Positions 28,838 through 37,440 of a stretch of DNA of 64,000 bases are shown here, one piece after another. The notes beneath the pieces were generated by a model, which was given only the letters and a program-made list of their open reading frames with translations, was not told the DNA's origin and searched no databases. Made by a program: the position numbers and the translations under genes. Source of the DNA: Marinoscillum pacificum (lineage in GTDB: Bacteria > Bacteroidota > Bacteroidia > Cytophagales > Cyclobacteriaceae); contig NZ_JAMZMJ010000001.1 in assembly GCF_024714495.1 (NCBI RefSeq), positions 1,550,001 through 1,614,000 on the forward strand. Direction: 5' to 3'. The number at the start of each line of letters is the position of its first letter. The first letter of the stretch is position 1.

Positions 28838-28886
28838 TAGTTAAAATTACCAATTTTCTCAATTTCCAACATCATCATATGATATA

Positions 28887-28920
28887 ACAAAAAACGCCAG
28901 CGGTTTTCCACTAGCGTTTC
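28887..28920 (-). terminator. Intrinsic terminator of the his genes, copy B of a repeated hairpin
   Basis: Same hairpin as at 28131-28160, 29 of 30 bases identical. The single change turns one pair into a G-T wobble on the minus strand, so the stem is kept. TTTTTT follows. It lies about 20 bases after the hisB stop. Confidence 0.85.
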
Positions 28921-28940
28921 CTTTCTTATCTTGAATGTTC

Positions 28941-30035
28941 TTAAAGCACTCCTTTTGTACTTGGCAAACTGCTCATCTCGTCTGGATTACGATGAATGGC
29001 CATTTTGATCGCTTTAGCCCATGCTTTAAATATCCCTTCGATCTTGTGATGCTCGTTATCTCCCTCAGCTTTGATGTTCAGGTTAGACTTGGACGTATCT
29101 GAGAATGACTTGAAGAAGTGCAGAAACATCTCTGTTGGCATCTCTCCGATCTTCTCACGCTTGAACTCTGCATCCCAAACCATCCATGGTCTGCCACCAA
29201 AATCTATCGCTACTTGTACCAGCACATCATCCATTGGCAACAAGAATCCGTATCTGTTGATCCCTTTTTTATCTCCTAAAGCTTTTAGAAAACACTCTCC
29301 TAAAGCCAGCGCAGTATCTTCAATCGTATGATGTTCATCAATGTGTAGATCACCCGAAACCTTCACCTTCAGGTCAATTCCACCGTGCTTGCCTAGTTGG
29401 TCTAGCATGTGATCAAAGAAGCCTAATCCGGTGCTAATTTCTGTTTGACCACTACCATCCAAATTCACTTCAATCTGTATATCCGTTTCCTTGGTAGTAC
29501 GCTGAACTGATGCTTTTCTAGGCTTTAGAATCAAGTACTCATAGATTTCCTTCCAATTGTCAGTAGTCAACTCAGCGTCAGTCACAGGTTCTTTAGCAAT
29601 GTGAATGGCCTTGCAGCCTATGTTTCTAGCCAGCTGAACATCTGTGGTTCTATCACCGATGACGTAGCTATTCTTCAGGTCATAATCACCTTTCAGGTAA
29701 TCAGTCAACATTCCTGTACCTGGCTTTCTATTCGGATGATTGTCTGCAGGAAAGTGCTCATCAATATGCACCGCATCGAAGTTGATGCCCTGACTTTCCA
29801 GAGTACGCATGATCAGCTTGTGCACTGGCCAAAAAGTATCCTCAGGAAAGGCATCCGTTCCTAAACCATCCTGATTAGTTACCATGACTAACAAATAATT
29901 AGACTCTGCCTGCACTTTGCGCAAGTAGAAAAATACATCATTCAGGTAACTAACTTTATCTATGTGATCGATTTGCTCGTCTTCCGTTTCGTGGTTGATT
30001 GTACCATCTCGATCTATGAATAATATGGGTCTCAT
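28941..30035 (-). CDS. hisB: Bifunctional histidinol-phosphatase / imidazoleglycerol-phosphate dehydratase
   Basis: A 364-residue fusion. The N-terminal HAD phosphatase (about 1-165) opens with LFIDRDGTI and shows VTNQDG and a late [10 protein letters not shown]. The C-terminal dehydratase (about 175-364) has the metal-binding motifs [24 protein letters not shown] and [11 protein letters not shown]. Both activities of the histidine pathway are thus on one chain. Last gene of hisGDCB here; a terminator follows, so hisH, hisA, hisF and hisI are not continued. Confidence 0.97.
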   Translation of the reverse strand: MRPILFIDRDGTINHETEDEQIDHIDKVSYLNDVFFYLRKVQAESNYLLVMVTNQDGLGTDAFPEDTFWPVHKLIMRTLESQGINFDAVHIDEHFPADNHPNRKPGTGMLTDYLKGDYDLKNSYVIGDRTTDVQLARNIGCKAIHIAKEPVTDAELTTDNWKEIYEYLILKPRKASVQRTTKETDIQIEVNLDGSGQTEISTGLGFFDHMLDQLGKHGGIDLKVKVSGDLHIDEHHTIEDTALALGECFLKALGDKKGINRYGFLLPMDDVLVQVAIDFGGRPWMVWDAEFKREKIGEMPTEMFLHFFKSFSDTSKSNLNIKAEGDNEHHKIEGIFKAWAKAIKMAIHRNPDEMSSLPSTKGVL

Positions 30036-30036
30036 A

Positions 30037-31083
30037 TCAATAAAATTCCTTTATTAAGTGTATTAGTCTGGTATTCTCATCTGGTGTTCCTACCGTCAGA
30101 CGCAGACAATTTTCACAATACAGTTCTTTCGTCCTATTTCGAACGATTACCTTTTCATTAATTAAATAATCGAAGAGTTCCTGAACCTGATCAAAACGTA
30201 CTAGTAAGAAATTGGCTGCACTCTCAATGATTTCCTGAACCTGACCTAGATCTTTCAGTTCATTAATCAATCGATCTCTTTCTGATAGCAAAGTATCCAC
30301 TTTTTCGTTCTTCTTTGCCTCAGCATTTAAAGCTTCAAGAGCTAATTGTTGATTGGCTTGACTCAAGTTATAAGGTGGCTTGATTCGCTCCAGCATGGAA
30401 ACAACATAAGGATCAGCCATAGCTACTCCAACTCGGATTCCCGCCATTCCCCATGCTTTGCTCAATGTCTGAAGCACCACTACATTTCGATAATTAACCA
30501 ACTCGTTTATCCAACTAGCCTCAGGAGAAAAGTCGATATATGCTTCATCCACTACTACAATCCCTGGAAAGATTTTGACCAATTCCAACATTACCTGTTT
30601 ATCGAGCAAATTACCCGATGGATTGTTGGGTGAACATAGAAAGAGTAGCTTGGAATGTCTATTGATCACCGCCTTGACGCCATTTAAATCAATCTGAAAC
30701 TCCTTCGTGAGGGGAACTTTCACATTCTCAACCGCATTGATGGCTGAACTAACAGCATACATCCCATAGGTAGGAGGCAAAGTAATGATGTGATCTTCAC
30801 CCGGCTCACAAAACAAGCGAATCAACAAATCAATGGGTTCATCACTACCGTTTCCAAAAAAGATGGAATTAGTAGCTACTCCTTTGATTTCAGACCATTT
30901 GTTTTTCAGTGCTTTATGGTGTGGATCAGGGTAGCGATTGTAAAATCCTTCCGTCGCTGATCCTAGCGAGTTTTCATTAGCATCTAAGAAAACCTCAGCT
31001 TCTCCTTCAAACTCATCCCTTGCTGAAGAGTAAGCTTTCACCGTCTTCAGGTGATTTCTTACCAGATTTTCCGGAGATACCAT
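30037..31083 (-). CDS. hisC: Histidinol-phosphate aminotransferase
   Basis: A 348-residue class I/II PLP aminotransferase. SARDEFEG and LDANENSLG start the protein as in HisC, with CSPNNPSGN and VVDEAYIDF in the middle; the Schiff-base lysine is in [12 protein letters not shown]. The last Arg is in CLRLTVGT. The hisB gene starts one base later. The ATG lies 71 bases inside the hisD reading frame. Confidence 0.97.
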   Translation of the reverse strand: MVSPENLVRNHLKTVKAYSSARDEFEGEAEVFLDANENSLGSATEGFYNRYPDPHHKALKNKWSEIKGVATNSIFFGNGSDEPIDLLIRLFCEPGEDHIITLPPTYGMYAVSSAINAVENVKVPLTKEFQIDLNGVKAVINRHSKLLFLCSPNNPSGNLLDKQVMLELVKIFPGIVVVDEAYIDFSPEASWINELVNYRNVVVLQTLSKAWGMAGIRVGVAMADPYVVSMLERIKPPYNLSQANQQLALEALNAEAKKNEKVDTLLSERDRLINELKDLGQVQEIIESAANFLLVRFDQVQELFDYLINEKVIVRNRTKELYCENCLRLTVGTPDENTRLIHLIKEFY

Positions 31084-32371
31084 CTTCTCTCAATTTATTA
31101 AGTCGTACTGTAACTGCATTTTTGTGTGCATCAAGCATTTCTGCTTCTGCCATTCGCTCTACGGTTGGGCCGAGTAACATCAAACCCTCTTCTGTAATGC
31201 GCTGATAGGTGATCTTCTTCACGAAAGAATCTAGAGACACTCCACTGAAAGACTTAGCCCAGCCATTGGTAGGCAAAGTGTGATTAGTACCAGATGCATA
31301 ATCTCCGGCAGATTCTGGAGTAAACTCTCCAACAAATACAGATCCTGCATTCACTACTTTTTCAGCTAATTTTTCTGGTTTATCGGTACTGATGATCAAA
31401 TGTTCAGGACCATAGTCATTGATGATCTGAAGCATTTGCTTTTTGTCTTCAACGATAATCATCGCGCTAAGCTCTAAAGCCTTCTCAGCAATTTTCTTTC
31501 TGCTCAACTTGTCGAGTTGCTTCACTACCTCTTCATTGATCTCAGCAGTTTTCTTTTTGCTGGTTGATACCAAAACCACCTGACTATCAGGTCCGTGCTC
31601 TGCCTGAGCTAGTAAATCTGACGCTGCATATGCCGCGTTGCTGTGTTTATCTACAGCCACAAGCACTTCTGAAGGTCCTGCAGGCATATCTATGGCAACG
31701 TCTTGCTTGGCAAGCATTTGCTTGGCAACGGTAACATATTGATTACCCGGACCAAATATCTTATCTACTTTTGGAACAGTCTGAGTACCATATCCCATAG
31801 CAGCAATCGCTTGTGCTCCTCCAAGTTTCAGAACACGCTTTACTCCAACCAAATTAGCGGTATATAAAACCACAGGATTGATTTCACCCAATCGATTGGT
31901 AGGTGATGAAATGATCACCTCTTGGCAACCCGCTAGAATAGCTGGAACCGCCAACATTAATACCGTAGAAAATAATGGTGCTGATCCACCTGGCACGTAT
32001 AGACCCACCTTTTGAATAGGAACAGATCTGCGGCTACAAACAACGCCTGGCATCACTTCCATCACTAGTTTACTTTGATGCTGTGCTTCGTGGAATTTCT
32101 TGATATTGGAATACGCCATTTGAATGGCTTCCTTCAAGGTATCAGGCACATGGCTGTCAGCAGTTGCAAACTCTGATTCAGAAACCCACAAGTCATCCAA
32201 CTCGACGTGATCATATTCCAAAGCCAACTTACGAAGAGCCTTATCACCTCCTCGTTTCACTTTTTCCAATATGGGTTCTACTACCTTTTCAATCTTCGAA
32301 AAGTTGTAAGATGGTCTTTGGAGTATCTCCTTTAGCTTTTCAGCAGATGGATTCTCGTAAATAGCTATCAT
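31013..32371 (-). CDS. hisD: Histidinol dehydrogenase
   Basis: A 452-residue zinc enzyme that oxidises histidinol to histidine. Typical segments are GLYVPGGSAPLFSTVLM, DKIFGPGNQYV, PAGPSEVLV, QAEHGPDSQ with a catalytic His, and TNHTLPTNGWA. The normal protein ends near the segment NAVTVRLNKLR; about 23 residues rich in Gly, Ser and Lys follow and run through the start of hisC in another frame. It overlaps hisG by four bases (ATGA). Confidence 0.96.
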   Translation of the reverse strand: MIAIYENPSAEKLKEILQRPSYNFSKIEKVVEPILEKVKRGGDKALRKLALEYDHVELDDLWVSESEFATADSHVPDTLKEAIQMAYSNIKKFHEAQHQSKLVMEVMPGVVCSRRSVPIQKVGLYVPGGSAPLFSTVLMLAVPAILAGCQEVIISSPTNRLGEINPVVLYTANLVGVKRVLKLGGAQAIAAMGYGTQTVPKVDKIFGPGNQYVTVAKQMLAKQDVAIDMPAGPSEVLVAVDKHSNAAYAASDLLAQAEHGPDSQVVLVSTSKKKTAEINEEVVKQLDKLSRKKIAEKALELSAMIIVEDKKQMLQIINDYGPEHLIISTDKPEKLAEKVVNAGSVFVGEFTPESAGDYASGTNHTLPTNGWAKSFSGVSLDSFVKKITYQRITEEGLMLLGPTVERMAEAEMLDAHKNAVTVRLNKLREDGISGKSGKKSPEDGESLLFSKG

Positions 32372-33225
32372 CTGATCATTTTTTCTATTGGGACTACCAA
32401 TATACCTTCTGCACCAGCTTCTCGCAACTGTTCGATATTTTCCCAGAAAGTATCTTCATTGATCACAGAGTGTATACTGCTCCATCCTTTGTCTGCCAAA
32501 GGCAATACAGTAGGGCTACGCATCCCCGGTAGCAATTCGATAATTTTATCTAAAGATTCATTTGGTGCATTCAACAAGACATACTTGTTGTTTTTGCCTT
32601 CCAAAACTGAGTTAATTCTAAAAATCAGTTGATTTACCAGCTTTTGCTGATCTTCAGTCAGCGATTTACTCGCTACCATCACTGCTTCTGACTTCATCAC
32701 GGTTTCCACTTCTTTCAGTCCATTACTCAACAATGTACTTCCAGAGCTCACGATATCACAGATACCTTCTGCTAAACCAATACCTGGAGCGATTTCCACA
32801 GAACCACTGATTTCGTGAACTTCTGCTGATACTCCTTTGCTTTTCAAGTAATCCTTAAGGATGTTTGGATACGATGTAGCTATATTCTTTCCTTCGAAAT
32901 AAGAGATATCCTGATAGTCTTCTTCTCTTGGTACAGCCAATGAAAGACGACATTTAGAAAAACCAAGATGCTTAACTACTTCTACATTCTTTTGGTATTC
33001 ATCATGTACATTCTGACCTACGATACCTATATCTGCGATTCCATCCTCCACATATCCGGGAATATCATCATCTCTTAGAAATAGAAATTCGATTGGAAAA
33101 TTATGAGACTGTGCTTTGAGTTTTTTAACTCCGTTATTGAATTTGATACCACATTCTCTGAAGAGCTTCAATGAGTCTTCACTCAACCTGCCTGACTTTT
33201 GGACAGCTACTTTAAGTGTTGCCAT
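32368..33225 (-). CDS. hisG: ATP phosphoribosyltransferase, long form
   Basis: A 285-residue HisG, the first and feedback-controlled step of histidine synthesis. The N-terminal half has VAVQKSGRLSEDSL and DIGIVGQNV; the phosphoribosyl-binding region has EISGSVEIAPGIGLAEGICD. The last 75 residues form the ACT-like regulatory domain, with LPGMRSPTVLPL, so it belongs to the long form that needs no HisZ. First structural gene after the histidine leader. Confidence 0.96.
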   Translation of the reverse strand: MATLKVAVQKSGRLSEDSLKLFRECGIKFNNGVKKLKAQSHNFPIEFLFLRDDDIPGYVEDGIADIGIVGQNVHDEYQKNVEVVKHLGFSKCRLSLAVPREEDYQDISYFEGKNIATSYPNILKDYLKSKGVSAEVHEISGSVEIAPGIGLAEGICDIVSSGSTLLSNGLKEVETVMKSEAVMVASKSLTEDQQKLVNQLIFRINSVLEGKNNKYVLLNAPNESLDKIIELLPGMRSPTVLPLADKGWSSIHSVINEDTFWENIEQLREAGAEGILVVPIEKMIR

Positions 33226-33309
33226 GAGTTAGTAATAAAGAAATTAAGAAGATTGTTTTATGAATTACTGTTGTTTATTGTGCTAAACGCACAGGGGATG
33301 TGTCACTGC
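33226..33309 (-). promoter_or_regulatory. Candidate his attenuator with two exclusive hairpins
   Basis: The 84 bases between the leader peptide stop and hisG hold CACA-TCCCC-TGTG followed by TGTGC-GTTTA-GCACA. The two stems share TGTG, so only one can form at a time. There is no long T-run after the second stem, so a classic intrinsic terminator is not clear and control may act at another level. The folding is my own reading. Confidence 0.5.
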
Positions 33310-33360
33310 TTAAGAGCAATGATGATGATGGTGGTGATGATGTTTCACTACGTAATTCAT
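33310..33360 (-). CDS. hisL: Histidine operon leader peptide with eight consecutive His codons
   Basis: A 16-residue peptide starting MNYVVK, then eight histidines in a row (CAT and CAC codons), then CS and a TAA stop. It ends 84 bases before hisG on the same strand. A run of codons for the pathway product in a short leader is the hallmark of ribosome-mediated attenuation, as in enteric hisL. The ATG is six bases after a good -7 element, so the messenger may begin almost at the start codon. Confidence 0.92.
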   Translation of the reverse strand: MNYVVKHHHHHHHHCS

Positions 33361-33365
33361 AGGAG

Positions 33366-33399
33366 CAAATGTAAACCCTAAAAATCCAGAAAAACAAAA
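33366..33399 (-). promoter_or_regulatory. his operon promoter
   Basis: The -7 element TACATTTG (33366-33373) matches TAnnTTTG. About 21 bases upstream is TTTTTTG, a fitting -33 element. The latter lies in the T-run of the upstream stress-protein terminator, so the two signals overlap. Confidence 0.65.
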
Positions 33400-33420
33400 A
33401 ACCCCGGAATTTCCAGGGTT
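33387..33420 (-). terminator. Intrinsic terminator of the universal stress protein gene
   Basis: Minus-strand stem AACCCTGGAA with TTCCGGGGTT (one mismatch or wobble), followed by a long T-rich tract. It begins 10 bases after the stress-protein stop. Confidence 0.85.
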
Positions 33421-33429
33421 AAGTTTTTA

Positions 33430-34281
33430 TTATTCGTTTTCTAAACCATAAGTCCAAACTGGAACAGTGGCGTGATTGACGACATCTTCCGCAATACTAC
33501 CAGCTAAGAAATGTCCAAGACCTCTTCGCTGCTTAGTACCAATTGCAATCAAATCAGCAGCAACATCTTCCGCATAAGCAAGCACTCCATCCTCTTCGTT
33601 GGAGTGATTGTATGTTTCGTAAGTACAATTTTCTAGACTGTGCTTAGCGATAAATTCTTCCATCTGCTTTTTATCCTGTCTGGTAGTTGTGAAACTAGCA
33701 GGTGTATTGATTTTCACCAATCTTAGCTTCGCACCAAACAACGACTGAAGTCCTTTCACATGATTGATGAAAGACTCAGACACTTCATGGAAATTAGAAG
33801 CAAAAACGATATCATTCACAGCCTCTAAAGTAGCCTCTGCACCTACTGTAATCACAGGAGCTTTAGAATAGCGAACCATTCTTTCTGCATTAGAACCTAC
33901 GAAGAATTCTTCCGCACCAGAAGCACCAGTAGTTCCCATCACCACTAGCTCAACACCTTGAGTCTCAATCTCAGCTGCAAGTTCTTTGAATGGATTACCA
34001 AGTACGATCTTGTACTTCAGTGAAATGTCTTTATATGAAGCATCAGACATTAGCTCTTCCATGTTAGCTTCTGCCTTTTCGATCATTTTCTTAATCCAAA
34101 TGTTCTCCATTGGATCCGCATCCGAAACACCCATTGTCTTGAAGTCTGATGGGGTCGGTTGTTCAATAATATTGATTAGCGTAACAGCCTCTGCTTTGGA
34201 TTTTCTCGCAATCTGGGCAGCAAAATTCAAAGCATGTTTTGCTACATCTGAAAAATCGTAAGGAACGAGTATTTTATTCAT
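33430..34281 (-). CDS. Universal stress protein with tandem UspA domains
   Basis: A 283-residue protein made of two UspA domains, about 1-145 and 150-283. The first opens KILVPYDFSDVAKHALNFA and has the nucleotide-site pattern VMGTTGASG...GSNAERMVRYS, so ATP binding is likely in this half. The second has IAIGTKQRRGLGHFLAGSIAE. Such tandem proteins are stress induced; the ligand effect here is unknown. A single-gene unit with its own terminator. Confidence 0.92.
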   Translation of the reverse strand: MNKILVPYDFSDVAKHALNFAAQIARKSKAEAVTLINIIEQPTPSDFKTMGVSDADPMENIWIKKMIEKAEANMEELMSDASYKDISLKYKIVLGNPFKELAAEIETQGVELVVMGTTGASGAEEFFVGSNAERMVRYSKAPVITVGAEATLEAVNDIVFASNFHEVSESFINHVKGLQSLFGAKLRLVKINTPASFTTTRQDKKQMEEFIAKHSLENCTYETYNHSNEEDGVLAYAEDVAADLIAIGTKQRRGLGHFLAGSIAEDVVNHATVPVWTYGLENE

Positions 34282-34361
34282 CTTTTTGTGTTTGACGTTC
34301 TTGTAGAAATAAGACTAGCCTAAGTTAAACAAATCTGAGTTTAATACAATTGGAATCAAAC

Positions 34362-35264
34362 TCAGAACAAAAGCTCTCCTAATCCAAACAACAAAACGAA
34401 CAACAATGTTGTCAAAGCAAGCTGTTTTAAATAAGGATCTAACCCTTCGGAAGTCGTTTTGATTTTTACCGCACGTGCATTAAAAAATAACATTGGGCTA
34501 ACTAGTAGGAAAAGGTAGGCACCAGGAGACAAATCCTTGATGACACAGTAAGCTAACATCGTTGCTACGGAACCAATGATTAAAAACCAGTGATATAGGA
34601 TAGCTTTCTGTCTTCCGATACGAACAGGAATACTACTTTTCCCTGAAGCTTTATCCGATTCGATATCTCTAATATTGTTAACGTTTAGTACTCCTACAGC
34701 TAAAAAACCACAGCTCAATGCCGGCAATACTACCATTGGATCTAGAGAATTGGCATACAGGAAATAATTACCACCAACGCCTACCAATCCAAAAAAGATG
34801 AGCACGAAAAAGTCTCCGAGCCCAACATAGCCGTAAGGTCTTTTACCCACGGTGTATTTGATAGCAGCTGCAATTGCTCCAAGTCCAAGTACTAAAAACA
34901 CGAGCACTTTAGACCACTGATCGCCAAAAGACAACCAAATCAGGTAAATCCCCGAAGCAAGTGACAGGAATGAAAACACATACAATGCTTTCTTCATTTG
35001 CTCTTTTGTAATTAAGCCGGAAGAAACTGTTCTTTTAGGCCCTGTTCTGTGCTCTCCATCTACACCTGATGAAGCATCACCATAGTCATTGGCCAAATTG
35101 GACAAAATCTGTAAAAACAAAGTGGTAATCAAACCCCAGGTAAGAATCACTCCATCAAAATAGCCATCAATTCCGGCTGTAAAAGCACCCATAAAGATGC
35201 ATGAGAATGCTAATGGTAGCGTTCTTAAACGAAAGGCTTGTATCCAGGCTTTAATTGACTTCAC
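34362..35264 (-). CDS. menA: 1,4-dihydroxy-2-naphthoate polyprenyltransferase
   Basis: A 300-residue UbiA-family membrane prenyltransferase with about nine helices that attaches the polyprenyl tail in menaquinone synthesis. The two metal-diphosphate motifs are NLANDYGDASSGVD in the first half and NNIRDIESDKASGK in the second. The sequence around PKRTVSSGLI is typical of MenA. The start is GTG, 14 bases inside the preceding lipoprotein gene. Menaquinone is the usual quinone of the phylum. Confidence 0.92.
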   Translation of the reverse strand: MKSIKAWIQAFRLRTLPLAFSCIFMGAFTAGIDGYFDGVILTWGLITTLFLQILSNLANDYGDASSGVDGEHRTGPKRTVSSGLITKEQMKKALYVFSFLSLASGIYLIWLSFGDQWSKVLVFLVLGLGAIAAAIKYTVGKRPYGYVGLGDFFVLIFFGLVGVGGNYFLYANSLDPMVVLPALSCGFLAVGVLNVNNIRDIESDKASGKSSIPVRIGRQKAILYHWFLIIGSVATMLAYCVIKDLSPGAYLFLLVSPMLFFNARAVKIKTTSEGLDPYLKQLALTTLLFVLLFGLGELLF

Positions 35265-35646
35265 AATCTATTACAATATCAAAATTTTTCGAATCGCTTC
35301 CAGCTGTTATCAGATTTGTGGCAGAAACACATTCCAATGACTGATTACTTCCAAAATAATCGACAACATCTGGACTAACCTCAAAATAATCAACATCCTC
35401 GGTTTCTCTAACAAATGAATAATTACCTTGAGTATCAGTTACCACTTCAAACTCCATTATTTTATCGTCACAACCAGTAGTAACACAAACTCTTGAGCTG
35501 TATCCTGTCACATAAAGCCGACCTTCTGAAAAAGGAGAATTAGTCGACTGAAAAGTAACTGTTCCAGCTACGTCAGTAACTTCAGCACTTTCATCACATG
35601 AAACAACAACCAACAATACAGCAATTAGTACTATAAATCTTTTCAT
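35251..35646 (-). CDS. Small lipoprotein with a carboxypeptidase-regulatory-like domain
   Basis: A 131-residue protein with a lipoprotein signal ending VVSC. The mature part has a beta-sandwich pattern, with VAGTVTFQS at the start and VVTDTQGNYSF in the middle, as in carboxypeptidase-regulatory-like domains. Four cysteines in CVTTGC, SLEC and the final DC may form disulfides. It starts on the last base of the argS stop codon and overlaps menA. Role unknown. Confidence 0.68.
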   Translation of the reverse strand: MKRFIVLIAVLLVVVSCDESAEVTDVAGTVTFQSTNSPFSEGRLYVTGYSSRVCVTTGCDDKIMEFEVVTDTQGNYSFVRETEDVDYFEVSPDVVDYFGSNQSLECVSATNLITAGSDSKNFDIVIDCEVN

Positions 35647-37436
35647 TACATTCGTTCAGGTACGTGAATACCTAATAACGACATGGCAGACTTAATCGTA
35701 TTTGCAACCGTTGCAGATAATGAAATCCTGAATTTCACTACATCCTTGTCATCTTCGTTGAAAATAGGCACCTCCTGGTAAAAGCCATTATAAGTCTTTG
35801 CCAATTCGTATGCATATCCGGCCACCAATGCAGGCGAATAATCTCCCGCTGCCAAGTCAATGATTTTAGGATACTCCGTCAACTTGTGAATCAAATCCAA
35901 TGCTCTTGGATGCAAACTCGTCACTTTAGAAGCATCAAAGTTTTGATCAATTTCTAAAGAATTAGCTCTTCTCAAAATCGCCGAAATACGAGCGTGAGTA
36001 TATTGGATAAACGGGCCGGTATTTCCCTGGAATTCGATAGACTCCTGTGGATTGAATAACATACGCTTTTTCGGGTCCACTTTCAACAAGAAGTATTTCA
36101 ATGCACCTAAACCAAGCGTTCTGAATAACTCATCAGCTTGCTCATCAGTCATTCCTTCTATCTTACCAAGCTCTTCTGTTTGCTTGCGAGCGGTATCAAA
36201 CATCTCCTGCATCAAGTCATCAGCATCAACCACGGTTCCTTCACGAGACTTCATTTTGCCAGACGGCAAGTCTACCATTCCGTATGAAAGGTGATACAAC
36301 CCTTTAGCATAATCTCTACCTAGCTTATCCATGATAGAGAACAACACCTTGAAGTGGTAATCCTGCTCATTACCAACTACATAGACGGACTTATTGAATG
36401 AGAAATCATTATGTTTCAAATCACATGTCCCAATGTCCTGAGTGATGTAAACCGAAGTACCATCGCCTCTTAGCACCAACTTTTCATCTAGCTTTTCAGA
36501 CATCAGGTCTGCCCAAACAGAGTTGTCATCTTTTTTGAAGAAAACTCCCTTATCCAGACCTTCCTGAATAATATCTTTTCCTAGAAGATAGGTATCAGAC
36601 TCATGATAGACTTTATCAAATGAGATACCCATGGTTGCATAGGAGATATCAAATCCCTCATACACCCAACCGTTCATCTTCTTCCAAAGCGCTACAGTAG
36701 CCTCGTCACCATCTTCCCACTTCTTCAACATCGCTTGAGCTTCCAGCATCAATGGAGCTTGTTTCTTAGCATCTTCTTCAGACTTGCCATCGGCTACAAG
36801 CTGCTCTATCTCTTTCTTATACTCCTGGTCAAACTTCACATAGTAGTTACCAATAAGCTTATCGCCTTTGATGCCAGTTGACTCAGGTGTCTCTCCCTCT
36901 CCAAACTTCTCATAAGCCAACATCGACTTACAGATATGAATACCACGGTCATTTACCAGATTCACCTTTCTCACTTCATGACCTCTAGCAGCCAATATTT
37001 TGCTTACTGAGTCTCCAAGAAAATTATTTCTTAAGTGCCCAAGGTGAAGTGGTTTGTTCGTGTTTGGCGAGCTAAACTCAACCATTACTTTTTCTCCCGT
37101 TGGAGCGTATTGACCAAATGAAGTCTCTGCTGCAATGGCTTGCAATACATTCACCCAAGCAGATTCTGCAATAGACAAGTTCAAGAAACCCTTCACCACA
37201 TTGTATGCTGAAACTATTGGAGAGTGCTCCTTTAAGTATTCACCGATTGCTTCACCAGATTGCTCGGGTCCTTTTTTGGTTTGTCTCAAATAAGGAAATA
37301 CGACCAACGTATGAGTTCCTTCAAACTCTTTTCTTGTTGGTTGCAATTCAAAATCACTTGCATTCAATTCAAAATCAAAAAGGGTTTTGAATGCTTTTAC
37401 AATCTCCTCCTTAAGTTGCTTGTCTATCAAATTCAT
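35646..37436 (-). CDS. argS: Arginyl-tRNA synthetase
   Basis: A 596-residue class I synthetase, standard length. The N-terminal Add-1 domain is followed by the catalytic fold with SSPNTNKPLHLGHLRNN (HIGH region) and VYITQDIGT; the KMSKS-loop equivalent is GKMKSREG. The C-terminal DALR anticodon domain ends LLGIHVPERM. It lies four bases after ctlX, so arginine charging and arginine-type hydrolases share a transcript. Confidence 0.97.
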   Translation of the reverse strand: MNLIDKQLKEEIVKAFKTLFDFELNASDFELQPTRKEFEGTHTLVVFPYLRQTKKGPEQSGEAIGEYLKEHSPIVSAYNVVKGFLNLSIAESAWVNVLQAIAAETSFGQYAPTGEKVMVEFSSPNTNKPLHLGHLRNNFLGDSVSKILAARGHEVRKVNLVNDRGIHICKSMLAYEKFGEGETPESTGIKGDKLIGNYYVKFDQEYKKEIEQLVADGKSEEDAKKQAPLMLEAQAMLKKWEDGDEATVALWKKMNGWVYEGFDISYATMGISFDKVYHESDTYLLGKDIIQEGLDKGVFFKKDDNSVWADLMSEKLDEKLVLRGDGTSVYITQDIGTCDLKHNDFSFNKSVYVVGNEQDYHFKVLFSIMDKLGRDYAKGLYHLSYGMVDLPSGKMKSREGTVVDADDLMQEMFDTARKQTEELGKIEGMTDEQADELFRTLGLGALKYFLLKVDPKKRMLFNPQESIEFQGNTGPFIQYTHARISAILRRANSLEIDQNFDASKVTSLHPRALDLIHKLTEYPKIIDLAAGDYSPALVAGYAYELAKTYNGFYQEVPIFNEDDKDVVKFRISLSATVANTIKSAMSLLGIHVPERM

Positions 37437-37440
37437 CTCT

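Noticed and set aside
33310-33360. The His8 peptide as a metal-binding or nickel chaperone peptide
   Set aside because: Its position 84 bases before hisG and its short length fit an attenuation leader much better; no metal genes are near.
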